From Paenibacillus sp. SYP-B3998 (GTDB lineage: Bacteria > Bacillota > Bacilli > Paenibacillales > NBRC-103111): a DNA stretch of 64,000 nt. The stretch covers positions 62,001 to 126,000 of the forward strand of contig NZ_JAAIKC010000010.1 in assembly GCF_010820665.1 (NCBI RefSeq). The letters run 5' to 3'. The notes below the pieces were generated by a model. The model made no database searches and was not told the DNA's origin. It saw only the letters and a program-made list of their open reading frames with translations. Within the stretch, counting starts at the first letter, position 1, and the number at the start of each line of letters is the position of its first letter. Of this stretch, positions 36,771-45,450 are shown piece after piece. The translations under genes and the position numbers were made by a program.

Positions 36771-37028
36771 TTATTCATCATCATCTTGATCTGGTTCCAC
36801 AGGTTCTTGGGGGAGCATATATTCAGGCGGTCTTTCATCGCCATAAGGTTGATACACATATCCGCGACGAAGCTTAACCACTCTGCGGTTTTTTTTCCTG
36901 ATTAATACACTCTCATCGTCCCAAGCGACAACAATACCTCTTACATCATTAGTTGGACTTACATCACGGATAACGCGAAGCAGCGTACCCTCTACCCTAT
37001 ATTGATCTAATTGTTCTTCCGTTATCAT
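36771..37028 (-). CDS. Hypothetical small protein, 85 aa
   Basis: Starts MITEEQLDQYRVEGTLLRVI, with GCAGGAGGTAGGAC just upstream. The middle (VRGIVVAWDDESVLIRKKNRRVVKLRR) looks like a small five-strand barrel and the tail is very acidic (EPDQDDDE). Cytoplasmic. No named family recognised, but it looks like a conserved Paenibacillus-type small gene. Confidence 0.65.
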   Translation of the reverse strand: MITEEQLDQYRVEGTLLRVIRDVSPTNDVRGIVVAWDDESVLIRKKNRRVVKLRRGYVYQPYGDERPPEYMLPQEPVEPDQDDDE

Positions 37029-37121
37029 CTGTCCTACCTCCTGCTTGTTATTTACATAAATTAGCCTTATTTATCCCTTTAGCATACACCAATTTCAGAA
37101 CAGTTGAAACTTACATAAATC

Positions 37122-37511
37122 ATGACTACTCAGGTTAACTTAGTAATAAGGAACTCAGATTTTCATAAGATCTTATCCTGGGAGGCTCACTTCGTGGAAA
37201 AAAAACCATATTTTATTAACGTCGGTACGGGAGAAGTCCTTGAAGATAAAAAAGCATTAAATTTCGAATTTGAAATCTTGGCCAGTGAGGAAGACATCGA
37301 CAAACTTCAAGAACTACTGGAAGAAACGGACAATTCCTCACAAGGCAGCTATGCAAGCTCTTGGTTACCTTGGAAAGTATACTATTCCAACGAAGCTAAT
37401 CAAGAATATGATTATTACTTGACAGAAGTTTATCGCACTCTACATCAGTTAGGAACCGAAGAGACAAAACGTCACATCGAAAGCATGCATATACTGGAAA
37501 ACGGAGTTTAA
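37122..37511 (+). CDS. Hypothetical protein, 129 aa
   Basis: Starts MTTQVNLVIRNSDFHKIL with no clear ribosome site, so the true start is uncertain. Contains a strand-rich first half and a helical, acidic second half ending ETKRHIESMHILENG. No signal peptide or known motif. Followed by a terminator. Confidence 0.55.
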   Translation: MTTQVNLVIRNSDFHKILSWEAHFVEKKPYFINVGTGEVLEDKKALNFEFEILASEEDIDKLQELLEETDNSSQGSYASSWLPWKVYYSNEANQEYDYYLTEVYRTLHQLGTEETKRHIESMHILENGV

Positions 37512-37555
37512 GCCCAAATGTATAGCACACTAGCTTTTTGAAAATAAGGCGAACT

Positions 37556-37596
37556 GAGAAAAAGGCCAATGAATCTAAGGATTCATTGGCCTTATA
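37556..37596. terminator. Terminator between convergent genes
   Basis: AAGGCCAATGAATC pairs perfectly with GATTCATTGGCCTT around a TAAG loop, with A-rich and T-rich flanks on the two sides. Confidence 0.88.
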
Positions 37597-37612
37597 TTAT
37601 ATGGGAATGCAA

Positions 37613-37939
37613 TTAGCTTACATGTTCCTTGGAATCGTTCGTTTCGAACCACAAATCAAGGACCTTGCTGGACATTACGCGCTTCTGAATATATTCCGCT
37701 TGCGCCACGGAGAATTGCTCTTCCCATTCAATCGAAAGCTCTGTGCATAGCTTTACAACTGTCAATAATTCAGACCAAGCCACATAGCGTTTGTACCAGA
37801 AGAATTGAGGATGTTCGATCATATAGGGATAAAGATCATCAAACTCTGTATGCTTACAATCAAGAGCACGTTCAAAGTGAGTTTTCGCTTCTCCCAGCTT
37901 CGTCATAAAATATTCAGATGAACCATTTTCAATACCCAT
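37613..37939 (-). CDS. Hypothetical protein, 108 aa
   Basis: Helical, cytoplasmic protein starting MGIENGSSEYFMTKLGEAKT, with GAAGGAGGCTGACATCT as ribosome site. Aromatic-rich middle (HPQFFWYKRYVAWSELL). I do not recognise the family. Confidence 0.6.
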   Translation of the reverse strand: MGIENGSSEYFMTKLGEAKTHFERALDCKHTEFDDLYPYMIEHPQFFWYKRYVAWSELLTVVKLCTELSIEWEEQFSVAQAEYIQKRVMSSKVLDLWFETNDSKEHVS

Positions 37940-38019
37940 AGATGTCAGCCTCCTTCCTTACCTAGTAATCATTATAAAGGATAAATCGCTTTCAGGGAAG
38001 GCGTAGCACAGATGAAAAA

Positions 38020-38589
38020 TCAATCAAAAGTAACTTGACCATTTGCCAGAGAAGCAATACGTGCCAAGGATTCTACGCGAATACCGCGTTCGCGGATCGA
38101 TCTGCCTCCCGATTGGAAAAGCTTCTCCACCGCTATCCCGCATCCAACAAGCTCAGCTTCCGCTTTCTCAATAATCCTGATCAGACCGCGAGCAGCATCC
38201 CCATTGGCGATAAAATCATCGATTAGCAGCACGCGCTCCCCTTTCTTCAATAAGTGTGAGGATACCATAATATCCGTTACAATACCTTTGGTAAATGAAG
38301 GGACTCGTTCGCTATATGTGTCCTGATCCATTGTAAGCGTCTTTTTACGACGTGCGAAGACCATTGGAACATTCAACTCTAAGGCTGTAGTTAAGGCAAT
38401 TGGAATGCCTGAGGATTCCACTGTCAATACTTTGTCAGGTTTCGTCTCTCTGAACAATCTGGCAAACTCTTTACCCATCTCCATGATGAGCACCGGATCC
38501 ACCTGATGATTCAGAATGGCGTCCAGCTTAAGCACTTGATCCGATACGACGACACCCACTTCTAAGATCCGCTGCTTCAAAAATTCCAT
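38020..38589 (-). CDS. xpt: Xanthine phosphoribosyltransferase
   Basis: 189 residues from the ATG at 38589, after TGGAGGTCATCAAA. It joins xanthine to PRPP to give XMP in purine salvage. The PRPP-binding motif VLLIDDFIANGDAARGL and the substrate region TVESSGIPIALTTAL are intact; FARRKKTLTM and SFTKG are typical of Xpt. Unlike Bacillus subtilis, no purine-riboswitch sequence is seen in the 5' region and no pbuX follows. Confidence 0.93.
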   Translation of the reverse strand: MEFLKQRILEVGVVVSDQVLKLDAILNHQVDPVLIMEMGKEFARLFRETKPDKVLTVESSGIPIALTTALELNVPMVFARRKKTLTMDQDTYSERVPSFTKGIVTDIMVSSHLLKKGERVLLIDDFIANGDAARGLIRIIEKAEAELVGCGIAVEKLFQSGGRSIRERGIRVESLARIASLANGQVTFD

Positions 38590-38902
38590 TTTGATGACCT
38601 CCACGCCTATGTATTATGAGTAAGTTACCATATTGCTCAAGTAGGTTTCAAGTCCCAATTTGTTGATTTAGGTCTTTTGGAGTGAAACTTTTTTGAGGAA
38701 AGCGATGTCTATATACATGTAATGCTTAAAAAAGGCCGCCTTTGCCACATAAGAATGGACTTCCGAAGAAATTTCGTCCCTTTTCATGAAAAATGCCCAC
38801 ATTTGCTCACATTTAAGCATTGAGATTGACAACCATAAAGGATTATGATTAGTAATGTTGCGTTTTCACTCTAAACTTATTCAGCAGAAAGGAAAGATGA
38901 CG
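38590..38902. other. Divergent promoter region of xpt and a lipoprotein gene
   Basis: About 310 bp with no gene. TTGACA at 38826-38831 is a good -35 for the plus-strand lipoprotein gene, with TAGTAAT about 18 bp on as a weak -10. No purine-aptamer core was found on the xpt strand. Confidence 0.5.
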
Positions 38903-39610
38903 ATGAACAAACCTTTTAAACTTATCGTTCTTGGCTGTGTACCAGTCGCGTTCGCTTCACTTCTGGTAGTTGGCTGCCAAAAGTCATCTGTTCCATCCGC
39001 ACATTCTCCTATAGAGTCACCTGCCTATGAGCAGTCAATGACACAAGAAAGCCGTCTGCCCGTAGCGGTATCGCCAACGTCAGTACCAACAGCGACACCA
39101 GATGACAAGGCCAAGCATGAAGCGCAAGTGGCAGGTTCTGCGAAGTCAGATTACTCGGATATCCCGAAATCCGCTGCAAGTGCAAAGCCAACAGCTAAGC
39201 CAAAAATTAAAGCCGAGGATACCTACAAACAAGAGAATCCGACACTAATGGGTCTCAAGCTTGGCGCGGCAAAGACTACGGTATTAGATAGCTTTGGCAA
39301 AGCGAAGAAGCAATTTGTGATGGACGAAGATGAAGATGCAATTCAAGTCTATGACTATTCTGACTTTTCTGTTGGCTTCAACAAGAAGGATCAACTCGAG
39401 TTCGTCGATGTTCATTCTGTTGATATCGATCCTGGACTTCGTGGACTAAAACTCGGACAAAATATGCAAGATGTCATCACAATACTGGGCAAGCCGGATG
39501 CCAATACAACATACGTGCTTTCTTATAAGTCACAAAACACGATTCTTAAGATCGACATTGATCCCAAAGAAAGTACGATCCAATCTATTAAGCTGTTCGC
39601 CGATCGTTAA
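38903..39610 (+). CDS. Lipoprotein with paired SmpA/DUF4309-like repeats
   Basis: 235 residues from the ATG at 38903 (AAAGGA 9 bp upstream; an ATG six bases earlier is possible). Lipobox VVGC with Cys near residue 25. Residues ~30-115 are Pro/Ser/Thr/Ala-rich and disordered, a wall-spanning linker. The C-terminal part holds two similar units (GLKLGAAKTTVLDSFGKAKK and GLKLGQNMQDVITILGKPDA), the GxxxxxVxxxxGxP pattern of SmpA/BamE-like folds. Probably outer-surface anchored; function unknown. Confidence 0.78.
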   Translation: MNKPFKLIVLGCVPVAFASLLVVGCQKSSVPSAHSPIESPAYEQSMTQESRLPVAVSPTSVPTATPDDKAKHEAQVAGSAKSDYSDIPKSAASAKPTAKPKIKAEDTYKQENPTLMGLKLGAAKTTVLDSFGKAKKQFVMDEDEDAIQVYDYSDFSVGFNKKDQLEFVDVHSVDIDPGLRGLKLGQNMQDVITILGKPDANTTYVLSYKSQNTILKIDIDPKESTIQSIKLFADR

Positions 39611-39625
39611 AATGAAGCGGAAAGA

Positions 39626-39668
39626 CCCTGTAAATCTCTAATTTAGAGATATGCCAGGGTCTTTTTTT
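39626..39668. terminator. Rho-independent terminator
   Basis: AGACCCTG/CAGGGTCT with an inner ATCTCTAA/TTAGAGAT stem, followed by TTTTTTTC. Ends the lipoprotein gene and may serve dedA from the other side. Confidence 0.88.
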
Positions 39669-39674
39669 CATACG

Positions 39675-40283
39675 TTAAGGAATTGCTCTGCGTTTCCTAA
39701 CCCGCATATAGATCATGACCCCAACAATAGCCAAAGCAGCCAAAATCAATAAGCTCAACCCCATATATTTATGGATAAATGCGAACATCTCCTCCAAATT
39801 GCTTCCGATAAAATGACCTAATGTCAAGAATGTTGTACACCATAACAAGGCACCCGTACCCGCAAAAAATAAATACTTATAAAACTTGACCCCGCTGACA
39901 CCTGACAAATAACAAGTGAAATGCCGTACTCCTGGAACGAAATAGCCAAAGAAAACCGCCCAAAGGCCGTACTTTTTAAACCAGCCCTCAGCCCGCTCGA
40001 TGCGGCTAGGCGTGAGCTTGAACCATTTTCCAAAGCGATAAAGGAAAGGTTTGCCAACTCGATGCCCCAGCACATAGCTCACAATCATTCCTGTCATCGT
40101 TCCCGCATAAATAACAATCAACGTTGTCGTGAAAGTAAACGGACCCCCAGGCACTGTTAAAGATCCGACAAAGGCCATTAAAGTCTCATCGGGGACAGGC
40201 ACGCCCACAATACCTGCAGATAACAAAATGTACAGCGCAATATATCCATAATGATTAATGAAATCATAAAGTGCTTCCTGCAC
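39675..40283 (-). CDS. DedA-family membrane protein
   Basis: About 202 residues if translation begins at the GTG at 40283 (GGGAG 8 bp upstream), giving the usual DedA start VQEALYDFINHYGY. An ATG at 40352 would add 23 unlikely residues. Motifs: GVPVPDETLMAFVGSL, the conserved FVPGVRHFTCYLSG with the essential Arg, and four or five membrane segments. DedA proteins flip lipid carriers such as undecaprenyl phosphate or phospholipids across the membrane. Confidence 0.88.
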   Translation of the reverse strand: MQEALYDFINHYGYIALYILLSAGIVGVPVPDETLMAFVGSLTVPGGPFTFTTTLIVIYAGTMTGMIVSYVLGHRVGKPFLYRFGKWFKLTPSRIERAEGWFKKYGLWAVFFGYFVPGVRHFTCYLSGVSGVKFYKYLFFAGTGALLWCTTFLTLGHFIGSNLEEMFAFIHKYMGLSLLILAALAIVGVMIYMRVRKRRAIP

Positions 40284-40422
40284 GTAAGACACACTCCCAA
40301 ATAAACATAATCCTATATCTACTATTTTACCAAAAAAAAGAGCTTGCCCCAAGTTCCTGTCATGCGCTTGTCAACGGTAACATACCTTGTACTATATCAA
40401 ACGACAGAGAGAGGGGCAAACT

Positions 40423-41457
40423 ATGCGAACAGGATCACAGATTGTCCGTGTCGCCTTTACCTATATTGGTACAGTCGTCGGAGCGGGATTCGCTTCTGGA
40501 CAGGAAATCCTGCAATTTTTCACACGGTACGGCTGGATGGCCACCCTGACAATCGCGCTTTCCTGTCTGTTGTTCGTGTGGATCGGGATCAAGCTCATGC
40601 TGATGGCTCATGATCTTAAGGCAACGTCATATGAAGATTTAAATAAAGCGCTATTCGGTAAAAAAATGGGGAACTGGATCAGCCTGTTTATGATGATTGT
40701 ACTCTTCGGCATCACAACGGTTATGCTTGCCGGAGGCGGCACCGTTTTCGAAGAGCAGCTTCACCTCAATTATCAGACGGGACTTCTGGTAACTTTGTTG
40801 CTTGCTTACCTTGTTTTAGCCCGGGGAATCGGGGCGATAATGACCGTAAATTCCATCATTGTGCCCATTATGCTTTTATTTAGCTCCGTCATTGTTATCT
40901 ACACCTGGCACTTGCCAGGAGCAGGAAACTGGCTGCGAATCACGACCGATTATTCGATTGGAAAAATATGGTTCGCACCATTCCTTTATACAGCCTTCAA
41001 CCTTGCCATGGCCCAAGCGGTGCTTGTTCCTGTGGGCGCCTCCATTCAGAATCGAGCTGATCTCTATTGGGGGGGACTGCTAGGAGGTGCTGGCATCGGT
41101 CTCCTCTTGTTGTCTGCACACTACGCACTGTCCGCGCAAATGCCGGGTATTGCTCAATATGAGATCCCGATGGGAAACATTATTACCCGACTTGGTTCCG
41201 TGCCTCAATTCACTTATCTGATCGTCATTTATGGCGAAATTTTCACTACTTTTATTGCCAATGCTTATGGATTATCCGTTCAACTGCAGCAGCGCTCCAA
41301 ACTGCATCCCAAGGTTCTCCTAATCAACATCCTCGGGCTGAGCTATGTGGTAAGCCTTATTGGCTTCAAAGTGCTGTTGTCCGCCTTATATCCTCTATTT
41401 GGCGTTGTCAGCATCGCTTGGCTCGTACTGATGGTTTGGCGAAACCGTGCGCTGTAA
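40423..41457 (+). CDS. ykvI: YkvI-family membrane transporter
   Basis: 344 residues from the ATG after GAGAGGGGCAAACT. About ten membrane segments. The opening VRVAFTYIGTVVGAGFASGQEI is the YkvI signature and recalls the first helix of amino-acid permeases of the APC/LeuT fold. Likely a sodium-coupled or similar carrier; substrate unknown. Its 3' end overlaps the convergent membrane gene at 41395 by 63 bp. Confidence 0.88.
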   Translation: MRTGSQIVRVAFTYIGTVVGAGFASGQEILQFFTRYGWMATLTIALSCLLFVWIGIKLMLMAHDLKATSYEDLNKALFGKKMGNWISLFMMIVLFGITTVMLAGGGTVFEEQLHLNYQTGLLVTLLLAYLVLARGIGAIMTVNSIIVPIMLLFSSVIVIYTWHLPGAGNWLRITTDYSIGKIWFAPFLYTAFNLAMAQAVLVPVGASIQNRADLYWGGLLGGAGIGLLLLSAHYALSAQMPGIAQYEIPMGNIITRLGSVPQFTYLIVIYGEIFTTFIANAYGLSVQLQQRSKLHPKVLLINILGLSYVVSLIGFKVLLSALYPLFGVVSIAWLVLMVWRNRAL

Positions 41458-41826
41458 CGCACTCGATTGTATAAATCCTAGCACAACAATCAAGCGCACG
41501 AACAGCAAGAGCATGCCCATGGCCGAAATAATAATGCCGGTTAAAAGATAGGAAAAATGAAAATTCCCCACAATCGTTTTATCACGTAAAACAGCGAATA
41601 ATTCAGCTAACAGCAGCAAAAGTCCAATTAAGAATAACCCTACGACCGCACAATCCATTAACGTCCATTTCGCAAAATAGCTCGCTGCAATCTGTGACTG
41701 GCTGGACGGCTTTGGCCCCGCTGCCTGCTGCTTCCAAAGCTGATGCACCATCCAAGCCGTGTAAACCGCTACGCCTGTCACAAAAATGCCTACTAGGCCT
41801 CCGAATATGGCTAAAATCAAATTCAT
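41395..41826 (-). CDS. Membrane protein of unknown function, 143 aa
   Basis: Starts MNLILAIFGGLVGIFVTGVA, with AAGGGAGTCCCTC upstream. Three membrane segments (N-terminal; LMDCAVVGLFLIGLLLLLAEL; FSYLLTGIIISAMGMLLLFVRLI). Overlaps ykvI on the opposite strand. No family recognised; same strand as the next two genes and the yhaNO pair. Confidence 0.65.
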   Translation of the reverse strand: MNLILAIFGGLVGIFVTGVAVYTAWMVHQLWKQQAAGPKPSSQSQIAASYFAKWTLMDCAVVGLFLIGLLLLLAELFAVLRDKTIVGNFHFSYLLTGIIISAMGMLLLFVRLIVVLGFIQSSALQRTVSPNHQYEPSDADNAK

Positions 41827-41864
41827 GAGGGACTCCCTTCTCACCTGCTATGAGGTTGGATACG

Positions 41865-42146
41865 TTAAAAGCGTAAACTGTATACGAGAACAAGGGTCAA
41901 CATAAAACAGACAAGGGGAAGCCCATATAAGAGTGGCAAAAGCAAACCGTTTGGAAGTGTGGGGACTGCTTGCCAGAGGAACCTCAAGAAAGCTTGTCCT
42001 TTCACAGACGTTGATTCTTCCAAGGCATGAGATTTGACGAGGATTTCCGCCGCTCCCCCTTCATTCAAAGCAATCTTTCCTTTTTTCCAACCTACTTGAT
42101 AGGTAATCTCGCGCTGCCCTTTCTTCTTACTGCTTTCGGAATACAT
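41865..42146 (-). CDS. Small membrane-anchored protein, 93 aa
   Basis: Starts MYSESSKKKGQREITYQVGW, 7 bp after AAAAGGAGG. The soluble N-terminal half is charged, and one or two hydrophobic helices end the protein (LLLPLLYGLPLVCFMLTLVLVYSL). Unknown function; between the 143-residue membrane gene and yhaN. Confidence 0.6.
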   Translation of the reverse strand: MYSESSKKKGQREITYQVGWKKGKIALNEGGAAEILVKSHALEESTSVKGQAFLRFLWQAVPTLPNGLLLPLLYGLPLVCFMLTLVLVYSLRF

Positions 42147-42201
42147 CCAGGCTCCTCCTTTTCTGGTTCCTCCTTTTAATAAAATCACTGTCATACAGTC
42201 T

Positions 42202-45200
42202 TTATAACTCAATGAGCCTATGACCAGGGAGGATTCGCGATGCCGCATCCCGTACATGACTATGACATGTAAATAAAAGCACCTGATGCCTACTGCTTAC
42301 ATCCGCAATAACCCGTAAACAGCTCTCCATCCGTTCCTCATCGAAATTAACGAGGATATCATCCATAACAAGCGGTAAGATTGCCTTTCCTGCGTACTCT
42401 TCTACAAGTGCGAATCGCATGGATAAATAGAGCTGCTCGGCAGTACCTCGGCTGAGCGAATTCGTATCGAGCGATTGCCCATTCGCTCTTATCGCAACGA
42501 GTCGTTGTTCGCCAAACGGCGCACGAATTTGAACCCATTTTCCATTTGTCATTTTCTCGAAATAAGAAGACGCTTTGAGGAGAACGCCCGGTTGGCGCTC
42601 TCGCTCATACACATCGCGAGCCTTCCTCAAAAGTTGAGTGGCAAAAGAAGCAATCGCGTATTGATCAACTTGCTTTTTGATCGATGCCTTAAAAGCTTCT
42701 GCTTGAAGCAGTTGGTCCGCATGTTCGAAGCCCAGCTCTAGCTTTTCAATTTCACCAGTAAGCTTACCCACCTCTGTGCGAAGTCCATTTGCCTCCTCAG
42801 CTGCCTTTAGCCTTTCGTCCTCTAAGGACTGCAAGCTCAGAGCCATATCCTCCTCACCCTGCACGTCTAAGATTTCCAAAAAACTAGCTAGTGAGCTGCT
42901 TCCGATAAGCGACTCAAGCGAAGCTTGAAGCACCTTTTGCTCTTCGATCAGCCTCATCCGCCGTTCCTGTTGGCTTTGATTCTGCCGAAGGACTTCACCA
43001 TCCGGCGCAGATGCCTCGACGAATAACTCGGACAAACGAGTTTGTATACGCTGCTTGGCTTCCTGGAGAACAAGCAGTTCCTGCTCCCCATCGCGAGAAA
43101 GCTGCTCGCAATGCTGCTGTTCAGCAAGTAGGAGCAATTGCTTCTGTTCTTGCTCCTTCCAGCGTTTAAGCGCAAGGAGCGGTTCATTGCCCTTCTGCGT
43201 ATCCATCCCAAGAAGGTCCGCGATCCGCTTCTCGAACAGATCGATACTCGCTTCTAGAGTTACCAATTTCGTTGCTAGTTTATGAAGCTGTCGCAGCCAT
43301 TCATGCCCCTTTTCAACGGCTTGTATCGTTTCCAGAGCTGCATCTGGCGATAGTTGGGTGCTTAATTCTAGCGTATGCAGCCAAACGCGCCACTCTGTTT
43401 GAAGCTGTTCTAATTCGCCTCTTTTCTCTTGCAGAACCTCATTCTGTTCATCTTCTTGATCTTGTAGGATTTGCCGGGTTTCCTTAGCATCCAAAAGCTT
43501 TTCTAGCTTGCGTTGGAGCTCACCCCGCTGCTGCTTCCACAGCTCGGCTTCTCGCAGCCAAACATCTAGCTGAGACTGAAGTTCCTGTAACGGAAATGTA
43601 TGCCCGCGCTTGTGCAGCTCCGAAGCTGCCGCAGTTTCCCGGAAAGCCTGCTGTTCACGAACAAATTGCTCCTCTACTTGTTGCTGCAATACGCGTTCCA
43701 ACTGCTGCAGTTCCTCTTCTACTCGCAAAAGCTCGGAAGAGAAATTGACCGCTCCACGAGTAACTGTCTCGGAAGTTAAAGCGCGCGCTGACCGTTTCAC
43801 TGAAGTTTGGCGACCTGACAATAAGATATACAAAGAAACCCCAGCAAGCAGCACAAAAGTGAGCAGCGCTGCCCCCCCATTTTTTTGCCAAAGGAGCCAT
43901 GCAGGCCCAATGACCGTTAAGAGCGAGGTTATCACGACTAGACGCTGTTGATTCCTTCGCGATGTGCGTCTGCTTTGAGCAGCTGCCTCGTCAAGCAGCA
44001 GCTGATGCTGTCGCTGTTCAGCCTGTCGCTCCTTGTAGTGCTGCGCATCGCGCAAGAGCAGCTGCCAACGCGCGTAGTTTCTGGCTACATGCTGGAGTGC
44101 ACCACCATCGGCTTCGCCTTCCTTAATTGTTCTTATCGTATCTGTTCTTATGCCTTTTCTATGTAAATCCAGCTCTAAGGATTGTACGTTATCTTGGACA
44201 CGCACCCGCTGCTGTCGTAAGCTTTCCAGCTCCGTGCGGGCTCGAAGCTCCTCCACACGACAGTCCTGAAACTTGTCTTTATAGGACCGTACCTGCTCGC
44301 GCAGCGAAATCGATACGGGGAATGCAGCTAGCGTACGCTCCTCCCAACGCTCATCAATCTGACTCAGCAGCTTGTCCAGCTCCACGCGCAAGTGGTCTTG
44401 CTCCACGCGCAGCTCGACAACGCTGCGCTTATTCTCTTCATAGCTGGAGGCTTGCTCCAGCATGTCATTCAGCTCGATTTGACGCGCAAGCACCTCAGGC
44501 GCCAGATCGAGTGCTTGCAGTTGGCTCCGCAAGCCTAACTGCTTGATCGTTAGGCGCGTACGTTCCGCTTCCGCGCGCTCCAGCTCCGCTTCCAGCGCTT
44601 CAAGTCTCGCCGAGGCATGCTCGGGGAAGCTCGCTAGCGCTGGAAGCGCGGCCAGTTCCTGGCCGACCTGCCGCAAGCGGATCCATCCGCTTCGCGCCTT
44701 TCCGGCCAAGCTTAGCTTATGCAGTTCTGCGCGCAGCGCATCCTGCCGCTGCTCCAATGCAGCAACACGCTCCTCGGCAGAGCAGCGCTCCTCCTGCAGC
44801 CGATCGTAGTCGGCAGCGTGATCTTTGCTGCGGCGCAGCGACTGCTCAAGCCCCTCTAGCTCCTTCAGGAGACGATTGATCTCCTGATTGCGCCCGCGGG
44901 GCTTGTACAAGCCCTCGGCCTGCGCCGCCAGCTTCCGCTCAGCCTCCATGATGGCAGAGCCGCTCACCCCAAGCCCAGCGCTATACAGATAGCCGCTGAT
45001 CTCATCCGTCTGCAGGGTACGCAGCTCCTGCAGCTCGGTAAGACCGAATGCGAACAAGCTACGAAAGAGGTCGGCCGATAGGCCACCCAGCAGCGTGTTC
45101 AGCAGTTCCTCGCCGCCAGTTGTACCATCACCGAGAGTAACCTTGACGAGCCCCGCAGAGGCTCGTCTGCCGCCTACACCGCTCGCGTCATAACGTTCGA

Positions 45201-45450
45201 CGCGAATGCAATGTCCCTGTTCATCCCTTAGAAGTAAAGCCCCGCCGTGTACGCCCCCACTCACCGGATCGTAGCGATCAACTCGACTCGAGCGAGTCGG
45301 AAAGCCGAATAATACCGCACGCACGAAGCCCATTAACGTGCTTTTCCCCGCCTCATTTGCGCCATAAAACAGCGTAATCGAGCTGTCTGTGTCAACTAGC
45401 CTCTCGCGAAGACTACCGAAGCCTTCTACGTGAATGGATGTGATTCTCAT
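42202..45450 (-). CDS. yhaN: YhaN-like AAA ATPase (SbcC/Rad50-type)
   Basis: 1,082 residues from the ATG at 45450, after GGAGGGTGGAAGGA. Walker A FYGANEAGKST near residue 33-43 and a C-terminal ABC-type signature/Walker B (SLSRGTAEQLYLSMRF; LPLVMDDILVNFDEERM) frame very long coiled coils, the Rad50/SbcC layout. Two membrane segments near the middle (VVITSLLTVIGPAWLLW; ALLTFVLLAGVSLYILL) are the mark of YhaN. With YhaO it forms a nuclease-ATPase pair for DNA ends, probably membrane-tethered. The ATG overlaps the yhaO stop. Confidence 0.88.
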   Translation of the reverse strand: MRITSIHVEGFGSLRERLVDTDSSITLFYGANEAGKSTLMGFVRAVLFGFPTRSSRVDRYDPVSGGVHGGALLLRDEQGHCIRVERYDASGVGGRRASAGLVKVTLGDGTTGGEELLNTLLGGLSADLFRSLFAFGLTELQELRTLQTDEISGYLYSAGLGVSGSAIMEAERKLAAQAEGLYKPRGRNQEINRLLKELEGLEQSLRRSKDHAADYDRLQEERCSAEERVAALEQRQDALRAELHKLSLAGKARSGWIRLRQVGQELAALPALASFPEHASARLEALEAELERAEAERTRLTIKQLGLRSQLQALDLAPEVLARQIELNDMLEQASSYEENKRSVVELRVEQDHLRVELDKLLSQIDERWEERTLAAFPVSISLREQVRSYKDKFQDCRVEELRARTELESLRQQRVRVQDNVQSLELDLHRKGIRTDTIRTIKEGEADGGALQHVARNYARWQLLLRDAQHYKERQAEQRQHQLLLDEAAAQSRRTSRRNQQRLVVITSLLTVIGPAWLLWQKNGGAALLTFVLLAGVSLYILLSGRQTSVKRSARALTSETVTRGAVNFSSELLRVEEELQQLERVLQQQVEEQFVREQQAFRETAAASELHKRGHTFPLQELQSQLDVWLREAELWKQQRGELQRKLEKLLDAKETRQILQDQEDEQNEVLQEKRGELEQLQTEWRVWLHTLELSTQLSPDAALETIQAVEKGHEWLRQLHKLATKLVTLEASIDLFEKRIADLLGMDTQKGNEPLLALKRWKEQEQKQLLLLAEQQHCEQLSRDGEQELLVLQEAKQRIQTRLSELFVEASAPDGEVLRQNQSQQERRMRLIEEQKVLQASLESLIGSSSLASFLEILDVQGEEDMALSLQSLEDERLKAAEEANGLRTEVGKLTGEIEKLELGFEHADQLLQAEAFKASIKKQVDQYAIASFATQLLRKARDVYERERQPGVLLKASSYFEKMTNGKWVQIRAPFGEQRLVAIRANGQSLDTNSLSRGTAEQLYLSMRFALVEEYAGKAILPLVMDDILVNFDEERMESCLRVIADVSSRHQVLLFTCHSHVRDAASRILPGHRLIEL

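Noticed and set aside
38590-38700. Purine riboswitch expected upstream of xpt
   Set aside because: The conserved three-way-junction core (for example TATAA...ATATGG...TCTACC) is not present on the xpt strand.
43600-45400. Long plus-strand frames across yhaN/yhaO
   Set aside because: They are antisense shadows of GC-rich coding DNA, without ribosome sites or family motifs.
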